From assembly GCA_001792215.1 (NCBI GenBank), contig MGGC01000038.1, forward strand, positions 73,761-115,984: DNA of 42,224 nt. Direction: 5' to 3'. Below, piece after piece: positions 21,367-29,669 of the stretch. This stretch comes from Candidatus Woesebacteria bacterium RIFCSPHIGHO2_01_FULL_38_10 (GTDB taxonomy: Bacteria; Patescibacteriota; Microgenomatia; UBA8517). The notes under the pieces were generated by a model that saw nothing but the letters and a program-made list of their open reading frames with translations, searched no databases and was not told where the DNA came from. The translations under genes were made by a program, and so were the position numbers. How positions within the stretch are numbered: the stretch's first letter is position 1; each line of letters begins with the position of its first letter.

Positions 21367-22914
21367 ATGGATCCTTCTGTCCCGAAAAAAGAAATACTCA
21401 ATCCCCTTTCAGAAAGTTCGCAACCTTCCGAGCTTACCCAACCATCCGAACCTTACCACGAATTTAAAGAATCTAAAGAGAAAAAGCTCCCTAAAATAAT
21501 TCCGCTTTCAGCTATTCTTTTCATTTTCCTTCTAATTATTGCCAGTTTCTTCGCTACTGCCTGGGCTCTGGCTTACGAAAAGGTGAAGCTTGAAAAATAC
21601 CCTGATTTTCAAAAAAGGATTTCGCACTTTGTCCAAAGCCTGCCTTTAACACCCAAAACCCCAAAATTCTTAATCGAAAAAACCATAACAGCTCAACAAA
21701 ATGCAGCAAAACATTCATTTGATGTTTCTTTAGCCTTTGATTCGGACAGTCTAATCAGCTCTCTGGGTTTGGCTAAACTTGATCTTGAAGCAAAGGGCGC
21801 CGCCGATTATAGCGATCCTAAAAATCTAATCTTTGATTTAAACGCCTCAATCAGCAAAGATTTTAAGCTGGATCTGAAAAAGAAAGATGCCATTATCTTT
21901 TTCAAAATAACCAAATTTCCCACACTTCTTTTAAGTTTGGCCGGTATAAAAGAGGAGGAGCTTAGCCCAATTACCGATAAATGGGTTTCTTACGATACCT
22001 CGGGTCTAAATACTTTGGCCAGAAAAGAAGTCGATAAAAGAAAAGAGATGAAAAGTTTAAATGATTATTTAAAAGAAACTCAGGAAAAGTATCTTGATGA
22101 GTTTGTTTTGGAGAGAATGAAGACCGAGAAGGTCAGGGAGGACACTGGCACTTTTTATAAAATCAGCTTAAACCAAAGCGACGAAGTTTTAAACCATATC
22201 GGAGAGAAGCTTATTAAAGAAGCTGAAAAAAGTTATCAGGAACAATATAAACTTCCTCTTCCTTCACAAGGAGCAATCAAAATTAAAGCTTCCGACTATA
22301 TAAAAAATTTCAAGCTGGAAGTATTTATCGACAGTAATAACTTCCACACCAGAAAAATTTTACTTTCAGCCGACTTTAAAAATCTTTCCCCAATAATCAG
22401 CAACATTTATTCAGAAGAAGAAGTCTTTGGCAGATCAGATAATAAGGTTATTAAAATGGCTCTGGTTGCCAAATTTGACGATTTCGGAAAAGATGTTGTT
22501 ATTCAAAAACCGGCCGCAAGTATGAATCTTGAAGAATTCATAAATCAGTTATCGGGAATGCCAATTGCAGGGGGTTTACTGGGAATTTCTCCTTCCGATC
22601 AGCTAAAATCCTCAAGGGATACGCAAAGAAGGCAAGATCTAGCCAGGCTACAAACCCTGCTTGATATTTACTTCGCAGAATGCAAGAAATTTCCACAAGG
22701 TCTAGACAAGGACGCTTCAGGTAAAGCAGGCTGCACTGGGCTTGTCCCCGCTTACCTGGCCAATATTCCCAAAGACCCTAAAGACCAAAGTAACTACTAT
22801 TATAAATCAGACGGAAAAACTTATGATCTTTGCGCAAAACTGGAAGTAAGTAATCTTCCATCCACCTGCCCTAACCCGGCCTATAATTATAAGGTGGGTT
22901 CAAAATCCCCTTAA
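21367..22914 (+). CDS. anchored surface protein with pilin-like C-terminal domain
   Basis: The cytoplasmic head is about 40 residues and Pro/Ser-rich. One TM helix spans 46-66 (IPLSAILFIFLLIIASFFAT). A large outside part, residues about 100-410, has the strand pattern of a LppX/LolA-like or DUF-type lipid-binding domain. The C-terminal 100 residues (SRDTQRRQDLARLQTLLDIY, later YYYKSDGKTYDLCAKLE) match the globular end of GspG/type IV pilins, including the GspG-like Tyr/Asp loop and a Cys pair. The prepilin peptidase site and hydrophobic N-terminal helix of pilins are absent, so the pilin head has been fused to another anchor. Confidence 0.75.
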   Translation: MDPSVPKKEILNPLSESSQPSELTQPSEPYHEFKESKEKKLPKIIPLSAILFIFLLIIASFFATAWALAYEKVKLEKYPDFQKRISHFVQSLPLTPKTPKFLIEKTITAQQNAAKHSFDVSLAFDSDSLISSLGLAKLDLEAKGAADYSDPKNLIFDLNASISKDFKLDLKKKDAIIFFKITKFPTLLLSLAGIKEEELSPITDKWVSYDTSGLNTLARKEVDKRKEMKSLNDYLKETQEKYLDEFVLERMKTEKVREDTGTFYKISLNQSDEVLNHIGEKLIKEAEKSYQEQYKLPLPSQGAIKIKASDYIKNFKLEVFIDSNNFHTRKILLSADFKNLSPIISNIYSEEEVFGRSDNKVIKMALVAKFDDFGKDVVIQKPAASMNLEEFINQLSGMPIAGGLLGISPSDQLKSSRDTQRRQDLARLQTLLDIYFAECKKFPQGLDKDASGKAGCTGLVPAYLANIPKDPKDQSNYYYKSDGKTYDLCAKLEVSNLPSTCPNPAYNYKVGSKSP

Positions 22915-22945
22915 TATTAAGACTTTCAACTTTTTGGGCTACAAC

Positions 22946-22975
22946 TTGCTTTAATAATAAAACTTAAGCTATTAT
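22946..22975 (+). promoter_or_regulatory. promoter, leaderless start at 22983
   Basis: TTGCTT (22946-22951) and TATTAT (22970-22975) are 18 nt apart. The ATG follows the -10 by 7 nt. Confidence 0.6.
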
Positions 22976-22982
22976 TTTCTCC

Positions 22983-23840
22983 ATGAATGAGGACGTGATT
23001 AAAGGCAGTGAGTTTTCCCGGGAAAAAAAGGAAAAGTTTGGCAAGCTCCCAAATATTTCAAGGGCTGAAAAAATAATAATTGCTTTAGGAGTGCTTAGCT
23101 TAATTTTAACCTTGATAGGAGGAGTCTTCTTTTTAGGCAGAATGAGCCGATTTTCTGAAACTGACGAGCTAATAACTCCATCTCCCCATCCATCGCCAAC
23201 GCCGTTTCAAGAACCGTCAGAAACTCCTCTTCCTGCTCAATCAGGAACGCCAACTCCAACAAAAAAGTCAAATCCAACGCCATTGCCCAGCGTAACTCCT
23301 GCCCCGGCTATAAAAACCAAAATTTTATCCTCAAGCGCTTCTTTGGACGGATTTCGTTCCAGTAATGGAGAAGGTCATAGCGGACTGGAGATAAGGTCCG
23401 GGAGAAACATGTATTTAGTAAGCAGAGGTTTTGTCAGCTTCAATCTTTCAAACATCCCTTCTGGCGCAAATATTCAAAAGGCAATTTTAAGGCTTTATCA
23501 GGCGAAAATTATCGGAAATCCTTACAGCGTTGGCGGGTCTTTAAAAGTTGACCACTTAACTTACGGAGATTCTTTGGAAGATGGCGATTATGCAATCTCC
23601 ACCTTAACCTCAAGTTTCGCAACTCTGGCAACTAATTCGGCAGTGGAATGGAAAGATGTTGATGTAACCGACACTGTCAGAGACGATATTGCCAACGCCC
23701 GCTCAAAAAGTCAATTTAGGATTCATTTTCAGACAGAAAATACCGGGAGAGACGCAACCGGTGATTTTACCTATTTTGAAGCCAATGAAAATTCGCAAAG
23801 TTCAGGCAATATTCCTCAACTGGTCGTTGAATACTACTGA
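22983..23840 (+). CDS. anchored DNRLRE-type surface protein
   Basis: One TM helix lies at residues 27-50 (KIIIALGVLSLILTLIGGVF). A Pro/Thr stalk follows at 60-110 (PSPTPFQEPSETPLPAQSG). The outer domain, about 115-285, is DNRLRE-like: SRGFVSFNLSNIPSGANIQK, then AILRLYQ, VEWKDVDVTDTV and a final PQLVVEYY. This family is a jelly-roll carbohydrate-binding-like module used by surface proteins. The gene ends in TGA, evidence that TGA is a stop in this genome. It is transcribed from its own promoter, 68 nt after the pilin-like gene. Confidence 0.85.
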   Translation: MNEDVIKGSEFSREKKEKFGKLPNISRAEKIIIALGVLSLILTLIGGVFFLGRMSRFSETDELITPSPHPSPTPFQEPSETPLPAQSGTPTPTKKSNPTPLPSVTPAPAIKTKILSSSASLDGFRSSNGEGHSGLEIRSGRNMYLVSRGFVSFNLSNIPSGANIQKAILRLYQAKIIGNPYSVGGSLKVDHLTYGDSLEDGDYAISTLTSSFATLATNSAVEWKDVDVTDTVRDDIANARSKSQFRIHFQTENTGRDATGDFTYFEANENSQSSGNIPQLVVEYY

Positions 23841-23996
23841 ATGTTCTGGTAGCTTCCAACTTTCCTCGTAAGGCTTGGGGCTTAAAATTTTTAAAACTAC
23901 AACTATTTAGCAACATCTGCTAAAATAGTTTCTGGTGAATTTATATGACTCATAATCAAATATTCCAAATCACCTATCGAAAGGGGGCGAAATATA

Positions 23997-24191
23997 ATGG
24001 TTGTTGTCAAAAAGGAAAAGGGAGAATCAGAGGAAAGGCTTATTGCTCGTTTCAAAAAGAAGGTCGTGGATTCTGGAATCCTCCAGGAGATCCGTGACCG
24101 ACAACGCTATAAACCACCTTCGGAAAAAAGAAAAGAGCAAAAGTCCCGAATAAAACACTATATCGAATTGGAAAAGAAGAGAAGTTATTAA
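23997..24191 (+). CDS. rpsU: ribosomal protein S21 (bS21)
   Basis: bS21 binds the 16S 3' region and helps start translation. The 64 residues carry the family pattern VVVKKEKGESEERLIARFKK, then KVVDSGILQEIRDRQRYKPP and SEKRKEQKS. Length is normal. AGGGGG sits about 11 nt before the ATG. An extended -10, TGCTAAAAT, lies at about 23916-23924, giving a leader of some 65 nt. It converges with rnhB. Confidence 0.93.
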   Translation: MVVVKKEKGESEERLIARFKKKVVDSGILQEIRDRQRYKPPSEKRKEQKSRIKHYIELEKKRSY

Positions 24192-24207
24192 ACCAATCTC
24201 AGAAGCT

Positions 24208-24242
24208 TTTTCAAAACCTCACTTATAATTCGGTTTTGAAAA
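24208..24242. terminator. inverted repeat between convergent rpsU and rnhB
   Basis: TTTTCAAAACC (24208-24218) and GGTTTTGAAAA (24232-24242) are an 11-bp perfect inverted repeat with a 13-nt loop. It sits in the 52-nt gap of two convergent genes and probably works as a two-way terminator, though there is no long T-run after either arm. Confidence 0.6.
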
Positions 24243-24243
24243 G

Positions 24244-25002
24244 TTATATGAGTTTATTTAGGAAAGTCTGGACAAACCTTTCCCTATGAAACCTCGTAAT
24301 CCCGTATTTTAAGATTGCCTGCCTGTGTTCTTTCGTTCCGTAACCTTTATTCCTATCAAACTTGTATTTTCGAAGATTTCTCTCTTCAGAGATTTTTTCC
24401 ATAAGTTTGTCTCTATAAACCTTGGCGATAATTGAGGCAGAAGCAATCGAGAATGACTTTTCATCACCATCAATTAGCGCCAATTGTCTTGACCGAGAGC
24501 GCGAGATTAAATGCCCACTATTCCCCTTTTTTGCGTTTTTGCAGGTTTTAATATTTCTTCGTCCAACAGGAAAACCGCGCATAAAGGGAAGATAAAAGGC
24601 ATCAAGAAGTAAAAAGTCTATCGATCTTATTTTGTATTTTGACTTTAGACGCCCGTTCGCATCAATTATTGCTCTTCTAAATGCAACTGATGTTGCTCGA
24701 GTCATTCCCAACATATTTATTTCAGGAACGCTCGCCTCCCCAATTCCCCAGGTTACACTGTTTCTACGAATCCATTTATCAGCAATTTCTCTTTGTCTGG
24801 CAGTCAACTTCTTGGAATCATCAATTTTCACACCTTGGCGGGTACCTTGCAGGTTCTCTCCTTTAAAGGTGGGTGGAAATACCACACATCCGACAACCAC
24901 AGGTCCTGCAAAACAGCCTCTCCCAACCTCATCAGCTCCTGCAACTAATTTATGGCCTTTCTTCCAAAGCTTTTTTTCGAAGAAAAAATCAGGATAACTC
25001 AT
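24244..25002 (-). CDS. rnhB: ribonuclease HII
   Basis: RNase HII removes ribonucleotides and RNA primers from DNA. The catalytic start GADEVGRGCFAGPVVVG is at residues 21-37, DDSKKLTARQRE near 79, LLLDAFYLPF near 148 and SFSIASASIIAKVYRDK near 197, so the acidic set is present. At 252 residues it is longer than usual (about 200), partly through an insert of about 25 basic residues before QLALIDGDEKS (RRNIKTCKNAKKGNSG and on) and one after VVF. Part of its N-terminal coding sequence is copied at 21006-21134. Confidence 0.95.
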   Translation of the reverse strand: MSYPDFFFEKKLWKKGHKLVAGADEVGRGCFAGPVVVGCVVFPPTFKGENLQGTRQGVKIDDSKKLTARQREIADKWIRRNSVTWGIGEASVPEINMLGMTRATSVAFRRAIIDANGRLKSKYKIRSIDFLLLDAFYLPFMRGFPVGRRNIKTCKNAKKGNSGHLISRSRSRQLALIDGDEKSFSIASASIIAKVYRDKLMEKISEERNLRKYKFDRNKGYGTKEHRQAILKYGITRFHRERFVQTFLNKLI

Positions 25003-25086
25003 TTTTTTACTTCCAGGCCATTATACTACCCAAACTAATCCTTTACTTTCTTTTTATTGTGCAAATACCCGTCTTACTTAAATTTA

Positions 25087-25116
25087 CTACAAGCAGTTTT
25101 ATGCTTGTAGTTTATT
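25087..25116 (+). terminator. terminator-like hairpin
   Basis: CTACAAGCA (25087-25095) and TGCTTGTAG (25102-25110) form a perfect 9-bp stem with a 6-nt loop, followed by TTTATT. It stands 160 nt before secE and would shield the operon from upstream transcription. The rest of the 270-nt gap holds only the hairpins listed next and no gene. Confidence 0.55.
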
Positions 25117-25118
25117 AA

Positions 25119-25167
25119 CCACCTCGAACGGTGGCCCGAAGGGACAAGCTTTACTACCTCGAAGGTG
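25119..25167 (-). repeat. REP-like hairpin, inverted copy
   Basis: CCACC (25119-25123) pairs with GGTGG (25130-25134), CCC-GAA-GGG follows at 25135-25143, and the outer CACC/GGTG ends (25120, 25167) also pair. Read on the minus strand, its right part matches the element at 20639-20663 in about 21 of 25 positions. A further palindrome, CAGGT-AG-ACCTG, lies at 25187-25198. Confidence 0.55.
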
Positions 25168-25273
25168 ATTTAAGCCTTGTCTTGCGCAGGTAGACCTGTC
25201 TGCAAAACTTGTGTATTCAAAAACTCTTCGTTGTGAATTACAAACTCGAGTTTGTTGAGTATAAAAATAAATT

Positions 25274-25477
25274 ATGATAAAATTCTTATCTGTGAGGGCT
25301 TTGGTAAATTATATCCAAGAAGTAAAATCAGAATTAGAAAAAGTCACCTGGCCTAAAAAAGAGGAGATCATAAAGTTAACTCTTATTGTTTTTATCATCT
25401 CCGGGGTAGTTTCTTTTTATCTTGGAGTGCTTGATTTTACCTTCACCAAACTATTGGAACTTACCATTTCAAAATAA
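25274..25477 (+). CDS. secE: preprotein translocase subunit SecE
   Basis: SecE stabilises SecY in the Sec translocon. The 67 residues have the family amphipathic helix YIQEVKSELEKVTWPKKEEI (with the conserved VTWPKKEE), then a single TM helix LTLIVFIISGVVSFYLGVLD. This is the short one-TM form common outside Gammaproteobacteria. nusG follows after 2 nt. The usual upstream rpmG and trnW are 13 kb away. Confidence 0.95.
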   Translation: MIKFLSVRALVNYIQEVKSELEKVTWPKKEEIIKLTLIVFIISGVVSFYLGVLDFTFTKLLELTISK

Positions 25478-25479
25478 TT

Positions 25480-26154
25480 ATGAAAGATACGCAAAAAGCA
25501 AAAAAGGTTAAGGATTTAGTTAAGAAAGACGCTGATCTTTCTGACGACGATAAGGGAAAAATTGTTACGGAACGGGGAACCGGCAGGAAAAAAATCCCCG
25601 GTCATATTGTTATAAATGAGAAAAAAAATCCTGAGGCAAAATGGTATGTTGTCCACACAACCTCGGGTCACGAAGCCCGCATCGCTGAAACTTTAAGACA
25701 AAGAGTTGAAACAATGGGGCTTGAAGAAAAAATATTCGAGATTCTCATCCCGACTCAGGACAGGATTATAATAAGACAGGGCAAAAAAGCCAATATCAAA
25801 GAAAAAATATTTCCCGGCTATATGCTTATTAAAATGCTTCTTAATGACCCCACCTGGCTTGCGGTCCGGACCACTCCGGGAATTACCGGCTTTGTCGGAG
25901 CTGGAAAAAACCCAACTCCATTGTCTCTAAACGAGGTGCAAAATATCCAAAAGTTCGTTTCCTCACCTGCCAAAAGATTTAAAACACGCTTTTCAATCGG
26001 CGAGGCGGTTAAAATCACTGACGGCCCTTTTTCTGACTTTTTGGGAACAATTGATTATATTGACGAAGAAAAAGGAAAGGTAAAGATCCTGGTTTCAATC
26101 TTCGGCCGCGAAACCCCGGTTGAGCTCGATCTTTTGCAGATTGCAAAAGTATAA
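25480..26154 (+). CDS. nusG: transcription factor NusG with N-terminal extension
   Basis: NusG binds RNA polymerase and links it to Rho or ribosomes. The NGN domain begins at KWYVVHTTSGHEARIAETL, near residue 52. FPGYMLIKMLLNDPTWLAVR and TPGITGFVGAG follow. The KOW domain starts near 168 (IGEAVKITDGPFSDFLGTID). About 50 charged residues precede the NGN domain (KKVKDLVKKDADLSDDDKGK), an addition of unknown role. The secE-nusG pairing is conserved. Confidence 0.96.
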   Translation: MKDTQKAKKVKDLVKKDADLSDDDKGKIVTERGTGRKKIPGHIVINEKKNPEAKWYVVHTTSGHEARIAETLRQRVETMGLEEKIFEILIPTQDRIIIRQGKKANIKEKIFPGYMLIKMLLNDPTWLAVRTTPGITGFVGAGKNPTPLSLNEVQNIQKFVSSPAKRFKTRFSIGEAVKITDGPFSDFLGTIDYIDEEKGKVKILVSIFGRETPVELDLLQIAKV

Positions 26155-26160
26155 AGAGTA

Positions 26161-26325
26161 TCAACTCCTGGGGTTATCTACGTTCAAACCAAACCTATAG
26201 AAATTAATTAAATCTATAAAACGCGTGTAGTTCTTCTTTTTACTGAATATCGGCAACGAGGCTACTCCCCGGTTAAATACATTATACGCTTGACCATTTG
26301 CTAAAATTTCTTTTCTCCGTGGCAT
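26161..26325 (-). pseudogene. RAYT (REP-associated tyrosine transposase) N-terminal fragment
   Basis: The start MPRRKEILANGQAYNVFNRG, then PIFSKKKNYTRFIDLINFYRF, is the N-terminal signature of Y1 transposases of the RAYT/IS200 type. It stops after 54 residues, where about 170-230 are expected. The HUH and catalytic Tyr regions are absent. It lies 6 nt after the nusG stop, on the opposite strand, inside the secE-rplK ribosomal gene cluster. Confidence 0.8.
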
Positions 26326-26342
26326 TATTAACAGCATACTAC

Positions 26343-26369
26343 CGGGGTTCAAAGCTAATTAACCCCCCG
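26343..26369. repeat. hairpin beside the RAYT remnant
   Basis: CGGGGTT (26343-26349) pairs with AACCCC (26361-26366), followed by CCG. It sits 18 nt outside the RAYT start, where REP palindromes normally flank these transposases. Confidence 0.4.
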
Positions 26370-26410
26370 AAGTTGATTTATTTTTCCCCTTGTTCTAATG
26401 GTTATTACTA

Positions 26411-26590
26411 TGCTAAAATTCTTTCACCTCATTCCGAGTTGTGCTTGGCATCAAGCCAGACTTTGTTTCCAAGCTTAGCTGGGTCTTAGGGAGATAGGAG
26501 CCTAAAAGCAAAGTGGCATATCGAAAGTTTGTAATTAAAATGTCTTGTTAACTTCGATGAAAAAACTTTCTGCTTAAGGAAGTCCTACTT
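26411..26590 (+). ncRNA. structured leader upstream of rplK
   Basis: An extended -10, TGCTAAAAT (26411-26419), would start a 210-nt leader. Helices seen: TGGC/GCCA (26446-26458), ACTTTG/CAAAGT (26460-26465 with 26509-26514) enclosing TTAGG/CCTAA (26486-26505), and GAAAGTTT/AAACTTTC (26523-26530 with 26563-26570), all perfect. There is no terminator. It may be an L1-type autoregulatory leader or an independent RNA; I do not recognise a family. Confidence 0.45.
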
Positions 26591-26634
26591 TACCAATTAC
26601 TAATTTCTAATTATTAAATTCTAAACTCTAAAAT

Positions 26635-27063
26635 ATGGCTGGAAAAAAGATTTTAACCACTCTTAAATTGAACCTCAAAGGCGGTGAGGCATCACCGGCT
26701 CCTCCACTTGGTCCTGCATTGGGTCAACACGGAGTTGCCATTATGGATTTTGTCAAAGAGTATAATGAAAAAACTGCCGGGATGAAAGGTCAGATTGTTC
26801 CTGCTCTAATTACCATTTATGAGGATCGATCTTACGATTTTGAGATTAAAAAGGCTCCAGTTACCGAAATGATAAAAAAGGCAGCCAAAATCGAAAAAGG
26901 ATCGGGTACAACTCCAAGAGATATTGTTGGAACCCTTACCAAATCAGGGGTAGAGAAAATCGCAAAAGAAAAAATGGATGATTTTAACACCAAAGATTTA
27001 GAAGCTGCAAAAAGAATTGTAGAAGGTACGGCAAGATCAATGGGTGTAAAAATCGGGGAATAA
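26635..27063 (+). CDS. rplK: ribosomal protein L11 (uL11)
   Basis: uL11 forms the GTPase-associated centre stalk base. The N-terminal domain shows LKGGEASPAPPLGPALGQHG at about residues 13-32, then FVKEYNEKT. The C-terminal RNA-binding domain has APVTEMIKKAAKIEKGSGTT and ends ARSMGVKIGE. The length of 142 is normal. No Shine-Dalgarno is visible upstream of the ATG. Confidence 0.97.
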   Translation: MAGKKILTTLKLNLKGGEASPAPPLGPALGQHGVAIMDFVKEYNEKTAGMKGQIVPALITIYEDRSYDFEIKKAPVTEMIKKAAKIEKGSGTTPRDIVGTLTKSGVEKIAKEKMDDFNTKDLEAAKRIVEGTARSMGVKIGE

Positions 27064-27106
27064 TTTTCTTTGTTGTACTTTCTTTCCTAAAGAAAGTACG
27101 AATTAT

Positions 27107-27925
27107 ATGGGTAAAACAAAAACAGCCACAATTTCGGATTTTTCCAAAGAAAAAAAATCGGGAAAAGAAATTTATGAGGAAAAAAGGGTAAAAAAAGAAG
27201 AAAAAAGGGCGAAAGAAGAAAAGAAGACACAAGTTGAAAGTGTTGGTCTAAAAGGCGGAGAAAGAATAAAAGTCGTAACTGGCGAAATACCAGACGTGGC
27301 TGAAGAAGAAAAATCGGTAGCTAAGAGAAAAAAAGCCAAAGTCAGAGGCAAAAAATATCTGAAGCTCCGAAGTAAAATTGATAAGTCAAAATTGTATAAA
27401 TTACCTGATGCTATTAAGCTTGTAAAGAAAACTTCTTATTCAAAGTTTGATGGAACTATTGAGCTTCATCTAATCACCAAAAGGGCCAAAATAAACGAAA
27501 ATGTTAAACTTCCTTACCCAACCGGTAAAGAAAAAAAGATCGAGGTCGCAGACGAGAAGACTATCGAAAAATTAAAAAAAGGCAAAATTGACTTTGATCT
27601 ACTTTTGGCAACTTCTGAAATGATGCCCAAACTCCTAACCTTTGCTAAAGTCCTGGGTCCGAAAGGGCTGATGCCCAATCCCAAAACAGGAACATTAATT
27701 AAAGAGGCAAAAGATGCAAAAAAGTTCTCAGCAAATACCCTTGTGGTAAAAACCGAGAAGAAACAGCCGGTTATCCATACAATTATCGGTAAAGTCAGCC
27801 AAAAGGAAAATGAGCTTGAAGAAAATGCCCTGGCCATAATTAAGGCAGTTGGCGAAGGTAAACAACTCGTTAAAGCCTATCTTTGTTCAACCATGAGTCC
27901 TTCAGTGAAACTTAACCTGTCTTGA
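27107..27925 (+). CDS. rplA: ribosomal protein L1 (uL1), extended N-terminus, shortened domain II
   Basis: uL1 sits on the movable L1 stalk and represses its own mRNA in many bacteria. Domain I begins near residue 85 (YLKLRSKIDKSKLYKLPDAI) and returns at the C-terminus (IIGKVSQKENELEENA). LGPKGLMPNPKTGTLI near 182 is the hallmark of domain II. The first 80 residues are a Lys/Glu-rich extension. Domain II appears cut: between LPYPTGKEKKIEVAD and KIDFDLLLATSEMM only about a dozen residues remain, against 30 or more in typical L1. It follows rplK by 43 nt. Confidence 0.93.
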   Translation: MGKTKTATISDFSKEKKSGKEIYEEKRVKKEEKRAKEEKKTQVESVGLKGGERIKVVTGEIPDVAEEEKSVAKRKKAKVRGKKYLKLRSKIDKSKLYKLPDAIKLVKKTSYSKFDGTIELHLITKRAKINENVKLPYPTGKEKKIEVADEKTIEKLKKGKIDFDLLLATSEMMPKLLTFAKVLGPKGLMPNPKTGTLIKEAKDAKKFSANTLVVKTEKKQPVIHTIIGKVSQKENELEENALAIIKAVGEGKQLVKAYLCSTMSPSVKLNLS

Positions 27926-27944
27926 GAAGATAATCTAACTAAGG

Positions 27945-28202
27945 TTGAACCCCACAGTTGCAGTTTCAAAAATACTAACACTTCGTTTATCTCAAGATTG
28001 GGAAGTAATCGACGAATTTTTACCGTGGAGTAGTGGCAGAAAAGAAGCGGTCCCGTGTACAGATAGATGTCGGTTTTATATTGAAAATACTTGCACCGTG
28101 ACTGAAAAAAGAGTTGAAAGTGGTATGTCCTCTTGTGAAGCGCCTAATAAGAGGGGGGTAAGGAAAAAACCATTAAAATATTTACTAAAACCCCGCCTTT
28201 AA
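27945..28202 (+). CDS. small Cys-rich protein
   Basis: This 85-residue reading begins at TTG 27945, 19 nt after rplA. It has PCTDRCRFYIENTCTVTE and MSSCEAP, four Cys in a CxxxC..C..C spacing, then a basic tail. It may bind a metal. No family is recognised, and the TTG start is uncertain. It converges with the membrane protein ending at 28213. Confidence 0.45.
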   Translation: MNPTVAVSKILTLRLSQDWEVIDEFLPWSSGRKEAVPCTDRCRFYIENTCTVTEKRVESGMSSCEAPNKRGVRKKPLKYLLKPRL

Positions 28203-28212
28203 AACCCAGCGC

Positions 28213-29619
28213 TTATAAGGATTTGAAAAGAGGAACAATCGGGCCTGAGCCCCCTGTATTTATCAAGGCAAAAATAATAAAAACTGAAACTCCTAAGAAA
28301 AGAACAATCCAAATTACGCTAAAAACTAAAGTGGTTATCCCCCATCCCACTCCCTTTTTAGCTCCAATAAAAGCTGCGGGCGCAAAAATCAAAATGGCAT
28401 AGATAATAAATGAGGCAATTATTAAAAATAGTGCAAACATACCCAAAAACTGATATTCGACTAAACCAGATAAAAATTTGCTCAACAAATAGACAAAGAC
28501 GCTATAAGCTGAAACTAAAACCGAGGAGAAAAAGCTTACTCCCAAAGTTAAAAGCAGTAAAGCGCTGCTTGAAGATAAGTTTTCCTTCTTTTCTGCGGAA
28601 TCGCCAACTTCTTTTTCTTTAAGCGCACTGAACTTTTTGTAAATCCTTTTTACCACTAAACCCGTTAAACCCACAAAAATTAAAATTAGTAAAAAGCCAA
28701 TTGTCAATTCTTTAGCATAAAGCTTTATTCGCGAAGAAGCGTAATCTCCTTCAACCTTATAAGATTCGAGGGCTGCCAGGTTTGAGGCAGATTTATTAAT
28801 TTTCCCATGGCCAATCTGGGAAACAAAGCGGTCCATAGCAATCGATTTCTGCGGAGCGGTAACTGCGCCCGCCGATTCAAGTGCGCTAAATGCCGACTCT
28901 TCAAAGCGATAAGAAACTTCCCCCTTAACACCCTTTAAAATTAAATCTGAATCGGTGGAAATCCCAAGCATCAGATTTCTTATATCTTCCTCTGCTTTTA
29001 AAGTTTCAAATTCATAATTAAACGCGCCAAATAAATTTTTCTTGGCATATCCTATGGCTCTAAAATAAATAATAAAAGCACCAGATTTGTTGGATGCAAC
29101 TGCTTTCGGAAGCGTAATTTTCAAAGTGTCAACATCAAGTTCGGCTTTGGCTTTCTGATACGAAACGTTTCCGTAATAAGAATAGTAATCAGGCTCTTCA
29201 ATTTCAATGCATCTTGAGGGAAGATAGCGATTCTCAACCGGGTCGTAGGTTCTCGACGAATATCTCAAACACCTCCCCAGACTTATCGCCTGGTAAACGC
29301 TTAAGTTAGTCGGCAGCACTTTCGTAACCCGAAGCTTAATCTCATCCAAAGTATCATCTTTCTTATTCATAAAAACTATCTTTGCCGAAACAACTGCTTC
29401 GCCGTTTCCTCTAAAAACTACGCTGTAAGAGTGGTCTTGTCCTAAAAATCCCGGCTCACTCCCAGGATAAGGTGGGTACAACGTATCAGGGGCTATAAGA
29501 GATTCTTTAGAAACTCCTTCTGAAGAGTCAACCGTCTGTGAATCTGTCTGGGCAAAAACTTCTGTTGCTGGTAATAACAATATTGCCAAAGAAGAAAAAA
29601 GTAAAACTAGCCTTTTCAT
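28213..29619 (-). CDS. exported protein with beta ectodomain and C-terminal TM helices
   Basis: The signal peptide is residues 1-23 (LVLLFSSLAILLLPATEVFA, cut after AQ). The ectodomain at about 50-290 is beta-rich, starting LGQDHSYSVVFRGNGEAVVS and containing KIVFMNKKDDTLDEIKLRV. It resembles the DUF2207-like or sortase-neighbour exported domains of CPR, which is a guess. One TM lies near 312-332. After a charged cytoplasmic loop come three further hydrophobic spans at about 355-380, 392-420 and 425-455. The 5' leader on the minus strand carries alternative hairpins at 29670-29699. Confidence 0.8.
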   Translation of the reverse strand: MKRLVLLFSSLAILLLPATEVFAQTDSQTVDSSEGVSKESLIAPDTLYPPYPGSEPGFLGQDHSYSVVFRGNGEAVVSAKIVFMNKKDDTLDEIKLRVTKVLPTNLSVYQAISLGRCLRYSSRTYDPVENRYLPSRCIEIEEPDYYSYYGNVSYQKAKAELDVDTLKITLPKAVASNKSGAFIIYFRAIGYAKKNLFGAFNYEFETLKAEEDIRNLMLGISTDSDLILKGVKGEVSYRFEESAFSALESAGAVTAPQKSIAMDRFVSQIGHGKINKSASNLAALESYKVEGDYASSRIKLYAKELTIGFLLILIFVGLTGLVVKRIYKKFSALKEKEVGDSAEKKENLSSSSALLLLTLGVSFFSSVLVSAYSVFVYLLSKFLSGLVEYQFLGMFALFLIIASFIIYAILIFAPAAFIGAKKGVGWGITTLVFSVIWIVLFLGVSVFIIFALINTGGSGPIVPLFKSL

Positions 29620-29669
29620 TATTTAATTTATTTACTCATAAGCGTGTATTAAAGTCAACTGTCTCCCAA

